Both the position numbers and the translations under genes were made by a program. The notes under the pieces are model-generated. The model worked only from the letters and a program-made list of their open reading frames with translations. It did no database searches and was not told the origin of the DNA. A stretch of DNA of 64,000 nucleotides, taken from Mesonia aquimarina. GTDB lineage: Bacteria > Bacteroidota > Bacteroidia > Flavobacteriales > Flavobacteriaceae. Location of the stretch: NCBI RefSeq assembly GCF_003667275.1, contig NZ_RCNV01000012.1:1-64000 (forward strand), read 5' to 3'. This document shows, piece after piece, positions 46,547 through 56,085 of the stretch (within the stretch, counting starts at the first letter, position 1; every line of letters starts with the position of its first letter).

Positions 46547-46930
46547 ATGGCAAAATCGACAACAAAAAAGCGTAAAGTAAACGTTGATTCTTTTGGAGAA
46601 GCGCATATTACTGCTTCTTTTAATAATATCATTGTTTGTTTGACAAATAAAAATGGAGACGTTATTTCTTGGTCATCAGCAGGAAAAATGGGTTTCAGAG
46701 GTAGTAAGAAAAATACTCCTTACGCTGCTCAATTAGCTGCTGAAGATGCTTCTAAAGTAGCTAGTGAAGCTGGTTTGAAGAAAGTGAAAGTTTATGTGAA
46801 AGGACCTGGAAACGGTAGAGAGTCTGCAATAAGATCTATCCATAATGGAGGAATCGAAGTTACAGAAATTATCGATATCACTCCAATTCCACACAATGGG
46901 TGTCGTCCTCCTAAAAGACGAAGAGTATAA
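46547..46930 (+). CDS. rpsK: 30S ribosomal protein S11
   Basis: S11 forms the platform near the mRNA exit. It has 127 residues. The C-terminal block [18 protein letters not shown] is diagnostic, with [22 protein letters not shown] in the N-terminal half. An 88-base structured spacer separates it from rpsD. Confidence 0.99.
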   Translation: MAKSTTKKRKVNVDSFGEAHITASFNNIIVCLTNKNGDVISWSSAGKMGFRGSKKNTPYAAQLAAEDASKVASEAGLKKVKVYVKGPGNGRESAIRSIHNGGIEVTEIIDITPIPHNGCRPPKRRRV

Positions 46931-46944
46931 GTAATTTAAAAACT

Positions 46945-47004
46945 AAAAGGTATTACGATTATCGAAGGATTAATAACTTAGACCTTAATTCATAATCACC
47001 TTTT
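46945..47004 (+). promoter_or_regulatory. candidate S4-type autoregulatory leader before rpsD
   Basis: A closing stem is formed by AAAAGGTATTA (46945-46955) and TAATCACCTTTT (46993-47004), 11 pairs with one bulged base. Inside it are CGA-TTA-TCG (46956-46964) and AAGG (46965-46968) with CCTT (46983-46986). This is a three-way-junction layout right before rpsD. S4 is a known autoregulator in several bacteria. Confidence 0.5.
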
Positions 47005-47018
47005 AAAAAAATAAATAA

Positions 47019-47624
47019 ATGGCAAGATATACTGGTCCAAAAACTAAAATAGCTCGAAAATTTGGTGAGGCTATATTCGGAGATGATAAATCTTTCGAAA
47101 AAAGAAATTATCCTCCTGGTCAACACGGGAATAATAGAAGAAGAGGTAAAAAGTCTGAATACGCAATTCAGTTAGCTGAAAAGCAAAAAGCTAAATATAC
47201 CTATGGTATTTTAGAGCGTCAATTCAGAAATATGTTTAAAAAAGCAACTCGTGCTCAGGGAATTACCGGTGAGGTTTTATTACAATTGTGTGAATCTCGT
47301 TTGGATAATGTTGTTTATAGAATGGGGGTTTCTCCATCTAGAAGAGGAGCGAGACAATTAGTTTCTCACAGACACATAACTGTGAATGGAGAGATTGTTA
47401 ATATTCCATCTTACCACTTGAAAGAAGGAGATGTTGTAGGGGTAAGAGAGAAGTCTAAATCATTAACGGCTATCCAGAGTTCTTTAGAGAATTCAAGTAG
47501 TGTATACGAATGGATTACTTGGAATAGTGAAAAGAAAGAAGGAACTTTTGTAACTACTCCTTCTAGAATTCAGATTCCAGAAAACATAAACGAACAATTT
47601 ATCGTCGAATTATATTCTAAATAA
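47019..47624 (+). CDS. rpsD: 30S ribosomal protein S4, zinc-free form
   Basis: S4 starts 30S assembly at the 16S five-way junction and often represses its own operon. It has 201 residues. The N terminus reads [15 protein letters not shown], without the CxxC-type zinc ligands found in the C-plus form. The S4 RNA-binding domain is at about 91-150 ([31 protein letters not shown]). A structured leader candidate lies just upstream. Confidence 0.99.
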   Translation: MARYTGPKTKIARKFGEAIFGDDKSFEKRNYPPGQHGNNRRRGKKSEYAIQLAEKQKAKYTYGILERQFRNMFKKATRAQGITGEVLLQLCESRLDNVVYRMGVSPSRRGARQLVSHRHITVNGEIVNIPSYHLKEGDVVGVREKSKSLTAIQSSLENSSSVYEWITWNSEKKEGTFVTTPSRIQIPENINEQFIVELYSK

Positions 47625-47647
47625 TTTTTAACAGACAGACTCACAAT

Positions 47648-48640
47648 ATGGCAATACTTAATTTTCAAAAGCCCGATAAAGTTATCATGATCGATTCAAC
47701 TGAGTTTGAAGGGAAGTTTGAATTCCGCCCTTTAGAACCTGGTTACGGATTGACTGTTGGTAACGCTTTAAGACGAGTACTGTTGTCTTCTTTAGAAGGA
47801 TTTGCGATTACATCTCTTCGTATAGAAGGTGTAGATCACGAATTTTCTACCATCGCTGGCGTTGTAGAAGATGTAACAGAAATTATTTTGAACCTTAAGC
47901 AAGTTCGCTTCAAAAGACAAATAGAAGAAGTAGATAATGAAACAATTACTGCATCTTTGTCTGGTAAAGAACAAATAACAGCGGGTGATTTACAAAAATT
48001 CATCTCAGGTTTTCAAGTATTAAATCCAGATTTAGTACTTTGTAACTTAGAGAAAAGTGTAAATCTTAATATGGAACTTACTATCGATAAAGGTAGAGGT
48101 TATGTTCCTGCTGAAGAAAATAAAAAATCTAATGCTGCATTAGGTACGATTTTTACAGATTCTATTTACACTCCCATTAAGAATGTAAAATATAGCATCG
48201 AGAATTTTCGTGTAGAGCAAAAAACCGATTATGAAAAATTAGTTTTTGAAATCAGTACAGATGGTTCTATTCATCCAAAAGATGCTTTAACGGAAGCTGC
48301 AAAAATCTTAATTCACCACTTCATGTTATTCTCTGATGAGCGTATAACATTAGAAGCTGATGAAATTGCACAAACAGAAACATACGACGAAGAATCGTTG
48401 CATATGCGTCAATTATTGAAAACTAAATTAGTAGATTTAGATCTTTCGGTAAGAGCATTGAACTGTTTAAAAGCAGCTGAAGTAGATACTTTAGGAGACT
48501 TAGTATCTTATAATAAAAACGATTTGATGAAGTTCCGTAATTTCGGAAAGAAATCTTTAACAGAATTAGAAGAACTAGTGAATGTTAAAGGATTAAATTT
48601 CGGAATGGATCTTTCAAAATATAAATTAGATAAAGATTAA
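47648..48640 (+). CDS. rpoA: DNA-directed RNA polymerase alpha subunit
   Basis: The alpha dimer is the platform for RNA polymerase assembly and contacts upstream DNA and activators. It has 330 residues. The N-terminal domain (1-230) has [22 protein letters not shown]; the C-terminal domain (about 250-330) has [22 protein letters not shown] with the DNA-contacting Arg and the helix-hairpin-helix [14 protein letters not shown]. Position between rpsD and rplQ is standard. Confidence 0.99.
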   Translation: MAILNFQKPDKVIMIDSTEFEGKFEFRPLEPGYGLTVGNALRRVLLSSLEGFAITSLRIEGVDHEFSTIAGVVEDVTEIILNLKQVRFKRQIEEVDNETITASLSGKEQITAGDLQKFISGFQVLNPDLVLCNLEKSVNLNMELTIDKGRGYVPAEENKKSNAALGTIFTDSIYTPIKNVKYSIENFRVEQKTDYEKLVFEISTDGSIHPKDALTEAAKILIHHFMLFSDERITLEADEIAQTETYDEESLHMRQLLKTKLVDLDLSVRALNCLKAAEVDTLGDLVSYNKNDLMKFRNFGKKSLTELEELVNVKGLNFGMDLSKYKLDKD

Positions 48641-48642
48641 TT

Positions 48643-48685
48643 CATCATATTTTGCTCCCCGCGAGGGTTTAGTAGCAAGATGATG
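48643..48685 (+). promoter_or_regulatory. structured spacer between rpoA and rplQ
   Basis: Nested pairings are CATCAT (48643-48648) with ATGATG (48680-48685), TTGCT (48652-48656) with AGCAA (48674-48678), and CCC (48657-48660) with GGG (48665-48667). Together they form one long interrupted hairpin that ends 14 bases before the rplQ ATG. It may control L17 output relative to RNA polymerase alpha. Confidence 0.45.
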
Positions 48686-48699
48686 TTAAATAAAAAGTC

Positions 48700-49200
48700 A
48701 TGAGACACGGAAAGAAATTCAATCATTTAAGTAGAAAGACGGCGCATAGAAAAGCAATGTTAGCAAATATGTCGGCTTCTCTAATTGAACATAAACGTAT
48801 AAACACTACACTTGCTAAAGCAAAAGCTTTAAAACAATTTGTAGAACCGTTAGTAACAAAGTCAAAAACCGATACTACACATAACAGGAGATTAGTATTT
48901 TCTAAGCTTCGTGATAAGTACGCTGTGAGTGAACTTTTTAGAGAGGTAGCTCCAAAGGTTGGTGATAGACCGGGAGGTTATACACGTATCATCAAGTTAG
49001 GAAACAGACTTGGGGATAACGCTGAAATGGCACTTATAGAATTAGTAGACTTTAATGAAGTTTATAATGTTGATGCTACTAAGAAGAAATCAACTCGTCG
49101 TAGTAGAAGAGGAGGAGGAAGCAAAAGTAAGTCTGAAACTACTACAGCTGAAACTTCTACTGAATCTAAAGAAGAAAAATCATCTAAAGACGATGAGTAA
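48700..49200 (+). CDS. rplQ: 50S ribosomal protein L17
   Basis: L17 lies at the exit-tunnel side of the 50S. It has 166 residues. Residues 1-118 match the family ([25 protein letters not shown]-like [17 protein letters not shown]). The last ~45 residues are a low-complexity tail of Lys/Arg then Ser/Thr/Glu, longer than the E. coli protein and typical of Bacteroidota. It is the last ribosomal gene and ends at a terminator. Confidence 0.99.
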   Translation: MRHGKKFNHLSRKTAHRKAMLANMSASLIEHKRINTTLAKAKALKQFVEPLVTKSKTDTTHNRRLVFSKLRDKYAVSELFREVAPKVGDRPGGYTRIIKLGNRLGDNAEMALIELVDFNEVYNVDATKKKSTRRSRRGGGSKSKSETTTAETSTESKEEKSSKDDE

Positions 49201-49234
49201 AATGAATATTCTTATTGAATAATTTTTTGAAAAG

Positions 49235-49268
49235 AAGGATAAGCTTTTAGAGTTTATCCTTTTTTTTT
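49235..49268 (+). terminator. terminator of the ribosomal cluster
   Basis: AAGGATAA (49235-49242) pairs with TTATCCTT (49254-49261), followed by a long T run to 49268. It separates rplQ from carA. Confidence 0.85.
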
Positions 49269-49291
49269 AATTTTTCTTATAAATAAAAACA

Positions 49292-50404
49292 ATGAAATAT
49301 CACGTTCGTAAAAAAGCAATCTTACTCTTAGAAGACGGAACCATTTTTCATGGTAAATTAATTGGAGATCAAGAAGGAACATCATTTGGTGAAGTTGCCT
49401 TCAATACTGGTATGACAGGATATCAGGAGATTTTTACAGATCCATCTTATTATGGGCAACTTATGGTTACAACTAATGCTCATATTGGTAATTATGGAAC
49501 TTTTAGTGAAGAAATTGAATCAGAAAGTATTAAAATTGCCGGTTTAATTTGTAAAAATTTTAGTTATAATTATTCTCGAGTAAAATCAGATTTATCTTTA
49601 GAAGAATTTCTCAAAAAATTTAATCTTGTAGCAATTTCAGATGTAGATACAAGAGCTTTGGTTTCTTATATTAGAGAAAATGGAGCTATGAATGCTGTTA
49701 TTTCTACTCGCGTTGATGAAATTAATACATTAAAAAAGGAGTTAAGTGAAATTCCTGATATGGCTGGTTTAGAATTAGCGTCAAAGGTATCAACTAAAGA
49801 ACCATATTTTGTAGGTGACGAAAATGCAACCTATAAAATCGCTGCCCTAGATATAGGTATCAAAAAAAATATACTTCGTAATCTTGCCAAAAGAGATTGC
49901 TATATAAAAGTTTTTCCCTATAACACAACTTACCAAGAAATGAGTTCTTGGAATCCTGATGGTTACTTCTTGTCAAATGGTCCTGGAGATCCAGAACCCT
50001 TGACTGATGCTATTAACTTGGCTAAAGAGATAATAGAGAATGATCATCCGTTATTTGGAATTTGTTTAGGACATCAGATTATTGCGCTAGCCAATGGTGT
50101 TTCTACATTTAAAATGCACCACGGACATCGAGGGATTAATCACCCGGTAAAAAACTTAATAACTGGTAAAGGAGAAATCACTTCTCAGAACCACGGATTT
50201 GCTGTGAGTAGAGAAAGTCTAGAAAGTAATGGTGAAGTAGAAATTACACACACTCATCTTAATGATAATACTGTTGCTGGTTTAAAAATGAAAAATAAAA
50301 ATTGTTTTTCAGTACAGTATCATCCAGAGGCTAGTCCTGGTCCTCACGATGCAAGTTATTTATTTGATGATTTTATAGAAAATATAAAAAAAAGTAAGGC
50401 CTAA
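49292..50404 (+). CDS. carA: carbamoyl-phosphate synthase small subunit
   Basis: CarA hydrolyses glutamine and passes ammonia to CarB to make carbamoyl phosphate for pyrimidines and arginine. It has 370 residues. The C-terminal class I glutaminase domain has the nucleophile C258 in PLFGICLGHQ and the partners H344 and E346 in QYHPEASPGPHD. The N-terminal domain has GEVAFNTGMTGYQE. carB is not in the window. It starts 24 bases after the rplQ terminator, where no clear promoter box is seen, and is 12 bases from eno. Confidence 0.98.
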   Translation: MKYHVRKKAILLLEDGTIFHGKLIGDQEGTSFGEVAFNTGMTGYQEIFTDPSYYGQLMVTTNAHIGNYGTFSEEIESESIKIAGLICKNFSYNYSRVKSDLSLEEFLKKFNLVAISDVDTRALVSYIRENGAMNAVISTRVDEINTLKKELSEIPDMAGLELASKVSTKEPYFVGDENATYKIAALDIGIKKNILRNLAKRDCYIKVFPYNTTYQEMSSWNPDGYFLSNGPGDPEPLTDAINLAKEIIENDHPLFGICLGHQIIALANGVSTFKMHHGHRGINHPVKNLITGKGEITSQNHGFAVSRESLESNGEVEITHTHLNDNTVAGLKMKNKNCFSVQYHPEASPGPHDASYLFDDFIENIKKSKA

Positions 50405-51703
<1,299 letters not shown>

Positions 51704-51725
51704 TTTTTGATAGCAATAATTTTCA

Positions 51726-51755
51726 AAAGCGTAACTTTTTGTTACGCTTTTTTTA
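51726..51755 (+). terminator. terminator after eno
   Basis: AAAAGCGTAAC (51726-51736) pairs perfectly with GTTACGCTTTT (51742-51752), a 5-base T loop, then further T to 51755. It ends the carA-eno transcript before gltA. Confidence 0.92.
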
Positions 51756-51902
51756 TGTTGAATAATTTTTGATGATTTATTCAATTAAAATTAATATAAA
51801 TTGACCGTCTTGCTTTAAATTTCAGGGCTTTCTTAACGTGTGTTTAACAGTAAATTTTGTAAATTAGCATCACTTAAAAAAATTAAAATTCAATATATAC
51901 AC

Positions 51903-53189
51903 ATGTCAAGAAACGCTACTATAGAAATTGACGGGAAAAAATATGAATTTCCTGTCGTAGAAGGTACAGAAAAGGAATTAGCAATAGATATAAAAAAGTT
52001 AAGAGCTGAAACAGGTGGTTTAATTACCATTGACCCAGGATATAAAAATACGGGTTCTTGCGAAAGTGCAATTACTTTTTTGAACGGTGAGGAAGGAATT
52101 TTACGTTACCGTGGATATTCTATTGAAGATTTAGCTGAAGAGGCAAGTTTTTTAGAAGTAGCATATTTATTGATTTTTGGAGAACTTCCAACGCAAGAAC
52201 AGTTAGATAAGCTTTATGCAGATATTAAAAAAGAATCTCATGTAGATGAAGAGATGAAGAAAATCTTAGATGGTTTTCCTAAATCTGCTCACCCTATGGG
52301 AGTTTTATCTTCACTAACAAGCGCATTAATTGCTTTTAATCCAAGCGCTGTAAATGTAGATTCTGAAGAAGATATGTATAATGCCATTATTAAATTATTG
52401 GCAAAATTTCCGGTTCTTCTCGCTTGGACTTTAAGAAAGCGCAACGGTCAGCCATTAGATTATGGCGATAGTTCGTTAACTTATGTAGATAACATCTTAA
52501 AAATGATGTTTAAAAAGCCTTCAGAAAATTATGAGGTAGATCCTGTAGTTTCTGCTGCTTTAAATAAATTGCTAATTCTTCACGCAGATCACGAACAAAA
52601 CTGTTCAACATCAACAGTAAGAATAGTTGGTTCTTCTCACGCGGGATTATTTGCTTCAATTTCTGCTGGTATTTCTGCACTTTGGGGACCACTTCACGGT
52701 GGAGCAAATCAAGCAGTTATTGAAATGCTAGAAGGAATTAAAGAAGATGGTGGAGATACTAAAAAGTATATGGGAAAAGCTAAAGATAAGGAAGACCCTT
52801 TCCGTTTAATGGGCTTTGGTCACCGTGTTTACAAAAACTTTGATCCACGTGCTAAAATCATAAAAAAATCTGCAGACGAAGTACTTAATAACCTTGGTGT
52901 TGAAGATCCAGTATTAGATATCGCTAAAGGATTAGAAAAAGAAGCTTTAGAGGATGATTACTTTGTAAAAAGAAAATTATATCCAAACGTAGATTTCTAT
53001 TCTGGAATTATTTATAGAGCGCTAGGAATTCCTACTGAAATGTTTACGGTAATGTTTGCATTGGGTAGACTTCCGGGTTGGATTGCACAATGGAGAGAAA
53101 TGCGTTTGCGTAAAGAACCTATTGGTCGTCCACGTCAAGTTTATATTGGAGAAAACCAAAGAGATTTTAAAGATATTACTAATAGATAA
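51903..53189 (+). CDS. gltA: citrate synthase
   Basis: The enzyme condenses acetyl-CoA with oxaloacetate, the entry step of the TCA cycle. It has 428 residues from the ATG at 51903; an in-frame GTG at 51840 would add a Lys-rich 21-residue leader with no counterpart in the family. Active-site residues are H230 (HADHEQN), H265 (PLHGGAN), H307 (GFGHRVY) and D364 (NVDFYSG). The N-terminal beta domain typical of the hexameric, NADH-sensitive type is present (NATIEIDGKKYEFPV). It has its own transcription unit, bounded by two terminators. Confidence 0.98.
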   Translation: MSRNATIEIDGKKYEFPVVEGTEKELAIDIKKLRAETGGLITIDPGYKNTGSCESAITFLNGEEGILRYRGYSIEDLAEEASFLEVAYLLIFGELPTQEQLDKLYADIKKESHVDEEMKKILDGFPKSAHPMGVLSSLTSALIAFNPSAVNVDSEEDMYNAIIKLLAKFPVLLAWTLRKRNGQPLDYGDSSLTYVDNILKMMFKKPSENYEVDPVVSAALNKLLILHADHEQNCSTSTVRIVGSSHAGLFASISAGISALWGPLHGGANQAVIEMLEGIKEDGGDTKKYMGKAKDKEDPFRLMGFGHRVYKNFDPRAKIIKKSADEVLNNLGVEDPVLDIAKGLEKEALEDDYFVKRKLYPNVDFYSGIIYRALGIPTEMFTVMFALGRLPGWIAQWREMRLRKEPIGRPRQVYIGENQRDFKDITNR

Positions 53190-53208
53190 TTTTATTATTA
53201 TCGTTTTT

Positions 53209-53240
53209 AAAAAAGCTTCATAGAGATATGAAGCTTTTTT
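53209..53240 (+). terminator. terminator after gltA
   Basis: AAAAAAGCTTCAT (53209-53221) pairs perfectly with ATGAAGCTTTTTT (53228-53240), a 6-base loop. The 3' arm contains an ATG in frame with the next gene, but it is part of the hairpin. Confidence 0.92.
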
Positions 53241-53248
53241 TATATTTG
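53241..53248 (+). promoter_or_regulatory. putative -7 box of the DDAH-like gene
   Basis: TATATTTG matches TAnnTTTG and follows the gltA terminator directly. It lies 15 bases before the ATG at 53264, which supports that start. Confidence 0.5.
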
Positions 53249-53263
53249 TTTAAAAATAAACTT

Positions 53264-54178
53264 ATGTTACCACTTCATATAGAAAATGAAACTTCTCGGC
53301 TTAAGGCCGTTATTTTAGGGATTGCCAGAGAAATTGGAGACCAACCGGCTTTAGCAGATGCTTACGATCCAAAATCTAAAGAACACATAAAAGCAGGAAC
53401 TTATCCTGAAGAGCAGGATATGGTTAAAGAAATGAAGGCTGTAGAAGAGGTTTTAAAAAAATATGAAGTCGAAATTCATCGTCCAAAAGTAATAGAAGAA
53501 TACAATCAAATTTTTGCTAGAGATATTGGCTTTGTAATTGAAGATAAATTTATCAAAGCAAATATTCTTCCAGATCGGGAACGTGAAATTGAAGCAATTC
53601 AGCATATTATAGATCAAGTAAAACCTGAAAACGTAATTAAATTTGCAGATGAAATTCACGTAGAAGGTGGCGATGTTATGCCTCATAACGACTATATTTT
53701 TGTTGGTACTTACCGCGGAGAGGATTATGCCGATTATATTACAGCGAGAACAAATATAAAGGCAGTAAGAGCTTTACAAGAATTATTTCCGCATAAAAAA
53801 GTAAAGTCTTTCAATTTGAGAAAAGATAATAAAGACGCCAAGAATAATGCATTGCATTTAGATTGCTGCTTTCAGCCTGTCGGAAAAAATAAAGCCATTA
53901 TTCATAAAAATGGTTTTTTAGATGAAAGTGAATATGAATGGTTGGTTAATTATTTCGGTAAAGAAAATGTTTTTGAAATTACAAAAGAAGAAATGTATAA
54001 TATGAACAGCAATATTTTTTCAATTGCTGAAGATGTGGTTATTTCAGAAAAAACTTTTACTCGTCTAAATAGTTGGTTACGTAAAAATGGCATTACTGTA
54101 GAAGAAGTTCCTTATGCAGAAATCGCAAAACAAGAAGGTTTGTTGCGTTGTTCTACCTTGCCTTTAATTAGGGAGTAG
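53264..54178 (+). CDS. amidinotransferase-fold hydrolase (arginine deiminase / DDAH-like)
   Basis: The product has 304 residues from the ATG at 53264; the ATG at 53228 lies in the gltA terminator and upstream of the promoter box. Catalytic residues of the pentein superfamily are visible: EGGD (134-137), H198 in LHLDCCF and nucleophile C296 in LLRCSTLPL. Such enzymes attack guanidine groups of arginine or methylarginines, usually releasing citrulline. Whether the substrate is free arginine, dimethylarginine or another guanidine is not readable here. It lies upstream of an exported barrel-like protein and the CtlX-like gene. Confidence 0.88.
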   Translation: MLPLHIENETSRLKAVILGIAREIGDQPALADAYDPKSKEHIKAGTYPEEQDMVKEMKAVEEVLKKYEVEIHRPKVIEEYNQIFARDIGFVIEDKFIKANILPDREREIEAIQHIIDQVKPENVIKFADEIHVEGGDVMPHNDYIFVGTYRGEDYADYITARTNIKAVRALQELFPHKKVKSFNLRKDNKDAKNNALHLDCCFQPVGKNKAIIHKNGFLDESEYEWLVNYFGKENVFEITKEEMYNMNSNIFSIAEDVVISEKTFTRLNSWLRKNGITVEEVPYAEIAKQEGLLRCSTLPLIRE

Positions 54179-54204
54179 CGTAATTAATAATATTTTTTTT
54201 CGAC

Positions 54205-54232
54205 TAAAGATCAATAACCAACTTGATCTTTA
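54205..54232 (+). promoter_or_regulatory. hairpin covering the start region of the exported barrel gene
   Basis: TAAAGATCAA (54205-54214) pairs perfectly with TTGATCTTTA (54223-54232), an 8-base loop. The 3' arm ends in the first base of the ATG at 54232, so the stem would partly hide the initiation site. No T run follows, so it is not a typical terminator. Confidence 0.5.
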
Positions 54233-55047
54233 TGAAAAACCTGTTGTTAATTTTAACTCTACTATTAAGCACATTCATGAGTTTTTCTCAAGGAAGAATA
54301 GATGGTTTTTATAAAGAAAAAGGAGATGTAAGTTTTGTATTAGGCGGTGGTTTTGAAGATAGCAAAGATTATTTTGCAGGAACGGATAAAAAAGAGCTTA
54401 GTCGAGATATTTATTATACTAACTTGTATTTTGCTTACGGAATTTTAAACGATTTTGATGTGAGTGTTTCACTTCCATTTATTGTCAGTAAAAACGAGCG
54501 TAGCTTTCAAGATATTTCTATTTTTTTAAAGTATCGCTTGTATAAAAAACAATTTGCAAATAGTAAACTTCAGTTTAGTATTGGTGGAGGTTTTTCTACC
54601 AACGTAAGCGATTATAACTTAGGGACTTTGTATGATATTGGTCAACAAGCTAGTATTTTTGAGTCTCGAGCTCTAGTTCATTACAAACATAATAGCGGTT
54701 GGTTTTCAACCTTTCAAAGTGGCTTTTCTTATAAACTAGAAGAAGTTCCTAATTCATTTCCCTTAGTTTTTAAAGTAGGAAGAGCTCTACCTAACTGGTA
54801 TTATGAAGCTTTTTATGATTATCAATATTCTTTTGGTGGCATTGATTATCTAGGAACACCGCCGCCTCAAAATTTTAAAGAATTTGGAGTAAATTATCAT
54901 AAAGTCGGCGCTACACTTTATAGAACATTTACCAAAAACATAGGTGTTTATATTACCTATTCTTATATTTTGAAAGGAAGAAATGTATTTCAAGGACCAA
55001 CTTATGGTTTAGGGCTTGTTTATAATCTTAAAACTAACAATAACTAA
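54232..55047 (+). CDS. exported beta-barrel-like protein of unknown function
   Basis: The product has 271 residues from the ATG at 54232. Residues 1-19 are a signal peptide ending in SFSQ. The mature part has many alternating Tyr/Phe-rich strands (VSFVLGGGF, NLYFAYGIL, ISIFLKYRLY, VGATLYRTF, VYITYSYIL, YGLGLVYNLK), as in an outer-membrane barrel. No cysteine pair or catalytic motif is seen. It resembles the outer-membrane "transporter/phenol-degradation-like" group in style only. Its neighbours on both sides are guanidine hydrolases, so a role in taking up their substrate is possible but unproved. Confidence 0.75.
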   Translation: MKNLLLILTLLLSTFMSFSQGRIDGFYKEKGDVSFVLGGGFEDSKDYFAGTDKKELSRDIYYTNLYFAYGILNDFDVSVSLPFIVSKNERSFQDISIFLKYRLYKKQFANSKLQFSIGGGFSTNVSDYNLGTLYDIGQQASIFESRALVHYKHNSGWFSTFQSGFSYKLEEVPNSFPLVFKVGRALPNWYYEAFYDYQYSFGGIDYLGTPPPQNFKEFGVNYHKVGATLYRTFTKNIGVYITYSYILKGRNVFQGPTYGLGLVYNLKTNNN

Positions 55048-55091
55048 TTCAAATTAATAAAATAAAGGATTAGTTAGCGTCTTAGATTTCT

Positions 55092-55099
55092 TATTTTTG
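55092..55099 (+). promoter_or_regulatory. putative -7 box of the ctlX-like gene
   Basis: TATTTTTG matches TAnnTTTG, 32 bases before the ATG at 55132. A -33 element is not clear. Confidence 0.5.
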
Positions 55100-55131
55100 C
55101 ATAGAATTTAATCTCTTATTAACTCGTAGTT

Positions 55132-56067
55132 ATGCAACAAATTACCAATACTATATTAATGATTAGACCGGTAGCCTTTAGGATGAATGAAGAAACTGCT
55201 GTCAATAATTATTTTCAGAAATCAATAGCGGAAGAAAATGAAGCGATTACCAAAAAAGCACAAGAAGAATTTGATGCTTTTGTTAGCAAATTGCGTAAAG
55301 TTGGAGTAGAGGTAATTGTAGTTGATGACATTAAAGAAAATAATACACCGGACTCTATTTTCCCTAATAATTGGGTTTCTTTTCACGAAAATGGAAATGT
55401 AGCTTTGTATCCAATGTTTGCTAAAAATAGACGTCCTGAGCGTCGTGAAGATATTTTAGCAACTTTAGAAGAAAAAGGTTTTCAGATAAAAAATATAGTA
55501 GATTATACTACTGCGGAAGAAGAAGAAGTTTATTTAGAGGGAACCGGAAGTCTATTGTTAGATCGCGCCAATGAAAAAGCATATTGCGCATTATCTGATC
55601 GAGCAGATGAAGCTTTAGTGATAGAGTTTTGTGAAGAGTTTGAATACATGCCAATTATTTTTACGGCTAATCAAACGGTAAATGGAGAACGAAAAGCAAT
55701 TTATCATACCAATGTGATGATGTGTTTAGCAGAAGATTTTGTAGTAATTTGTCTGGATACAATTGACGATAAAAAAGAGCGTAAAACAATTGTAAAAATC
55801 TTAAAGGAAGACGGTAAAGAAATTATAACTATTTCTGAAGACCAAATGCACGAGTTTGCCGGGAATATGTTACAAGTAGAAGGTGCTTTTCAGAAAAAAT
55901 ACTTGGTAATGAGTGAACGTGCACATCAAAGTTTAACGGCAGATCAAGTTGCTAAAATAGAAAAGCACTGTGAGATTTTAAGCAGTAATTTGCATACTAT
56001 AGAAACCCTTGGTGGCGGAAGTGCCCGTTGTATGATGGCCGAAGTGTTTTTGCCAAAAGAGGATTAA
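55132..56067 (+). CDS. ctlX: citrulline-utilisation hydrolase, CtlX-like
   Basis: The product has 311 residues and belongs to the pentein (amidinotransferase) superfamily. Motifs are PDSIFPNNW (73-81), EGTGSLLLDR (136-145), YHTNVMMC (191-198, with catalytic H192) and GGGSARCMMAE (294-304, with nucleophile C300). CtlX-type enzymes are thought to act on citrulline or arginine-like guanidino/ureido compounds in Bacteroidota. It differs from the DDAH-like gene 2 kb upstream in all motif contexts, so it is not a recent duplicate. The last codons form half of a shared terminator with the convergent SDR gene. Confidence 0.88.
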   Translation: MQQITNTILMIRPVAFRMNEETAVNNYFQKSIAEENEAITKKAQEEFDAFVSKLRKVGVEVIVVDDIKENNTPDSIFPNNWVSFHENGNVALYPMFAKNRRPERREDILATLEEKGFQIKNIVDYTTAEEEEVYLEGTGSLLLDRANEKAYCALSDRADEALVIEFCEEFEYMPIIFTANQTVNGERKAIYHTNVMMCLAEDFVVICLDTIDDKKERKTIVKILKEDGKEIITISEDQMHEFAGNMLQVEGAFQKKYLVMSERAHQSLTADQVAKIEKHCEILSSNLHTIETLGGGSARCMMAEVFLPKED

Positions 56068-56085
56068 ATAAATTAATCTTCTTTT
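56055..56085. terminator. hairpin made from the ends of two convergent genes
   Basis: AAAAGAGGATTAA (56055-56067) pairs with TTAATCTTCTTTT (56073-56085), 13 pairs with one G-U and a 5-base loop. The arms contain the last codons and the stop codons of both genes. Confidence 0.65.

Noticed and set aside
51840-51902. GTG at 51840 as start of citrate synthase
   Set aside because: It would add a Lys-rich 21-residue leader; the ATG at 51903 gives the normal family N terminus.
53228-53263. ATG at 53228 as start of the DDAH-like gene
   Set aside because: It lies inside the 3' arm of the gltA terminator and upstream of the -7 box at 53241; the ATG at 53264 starts the conserved part.
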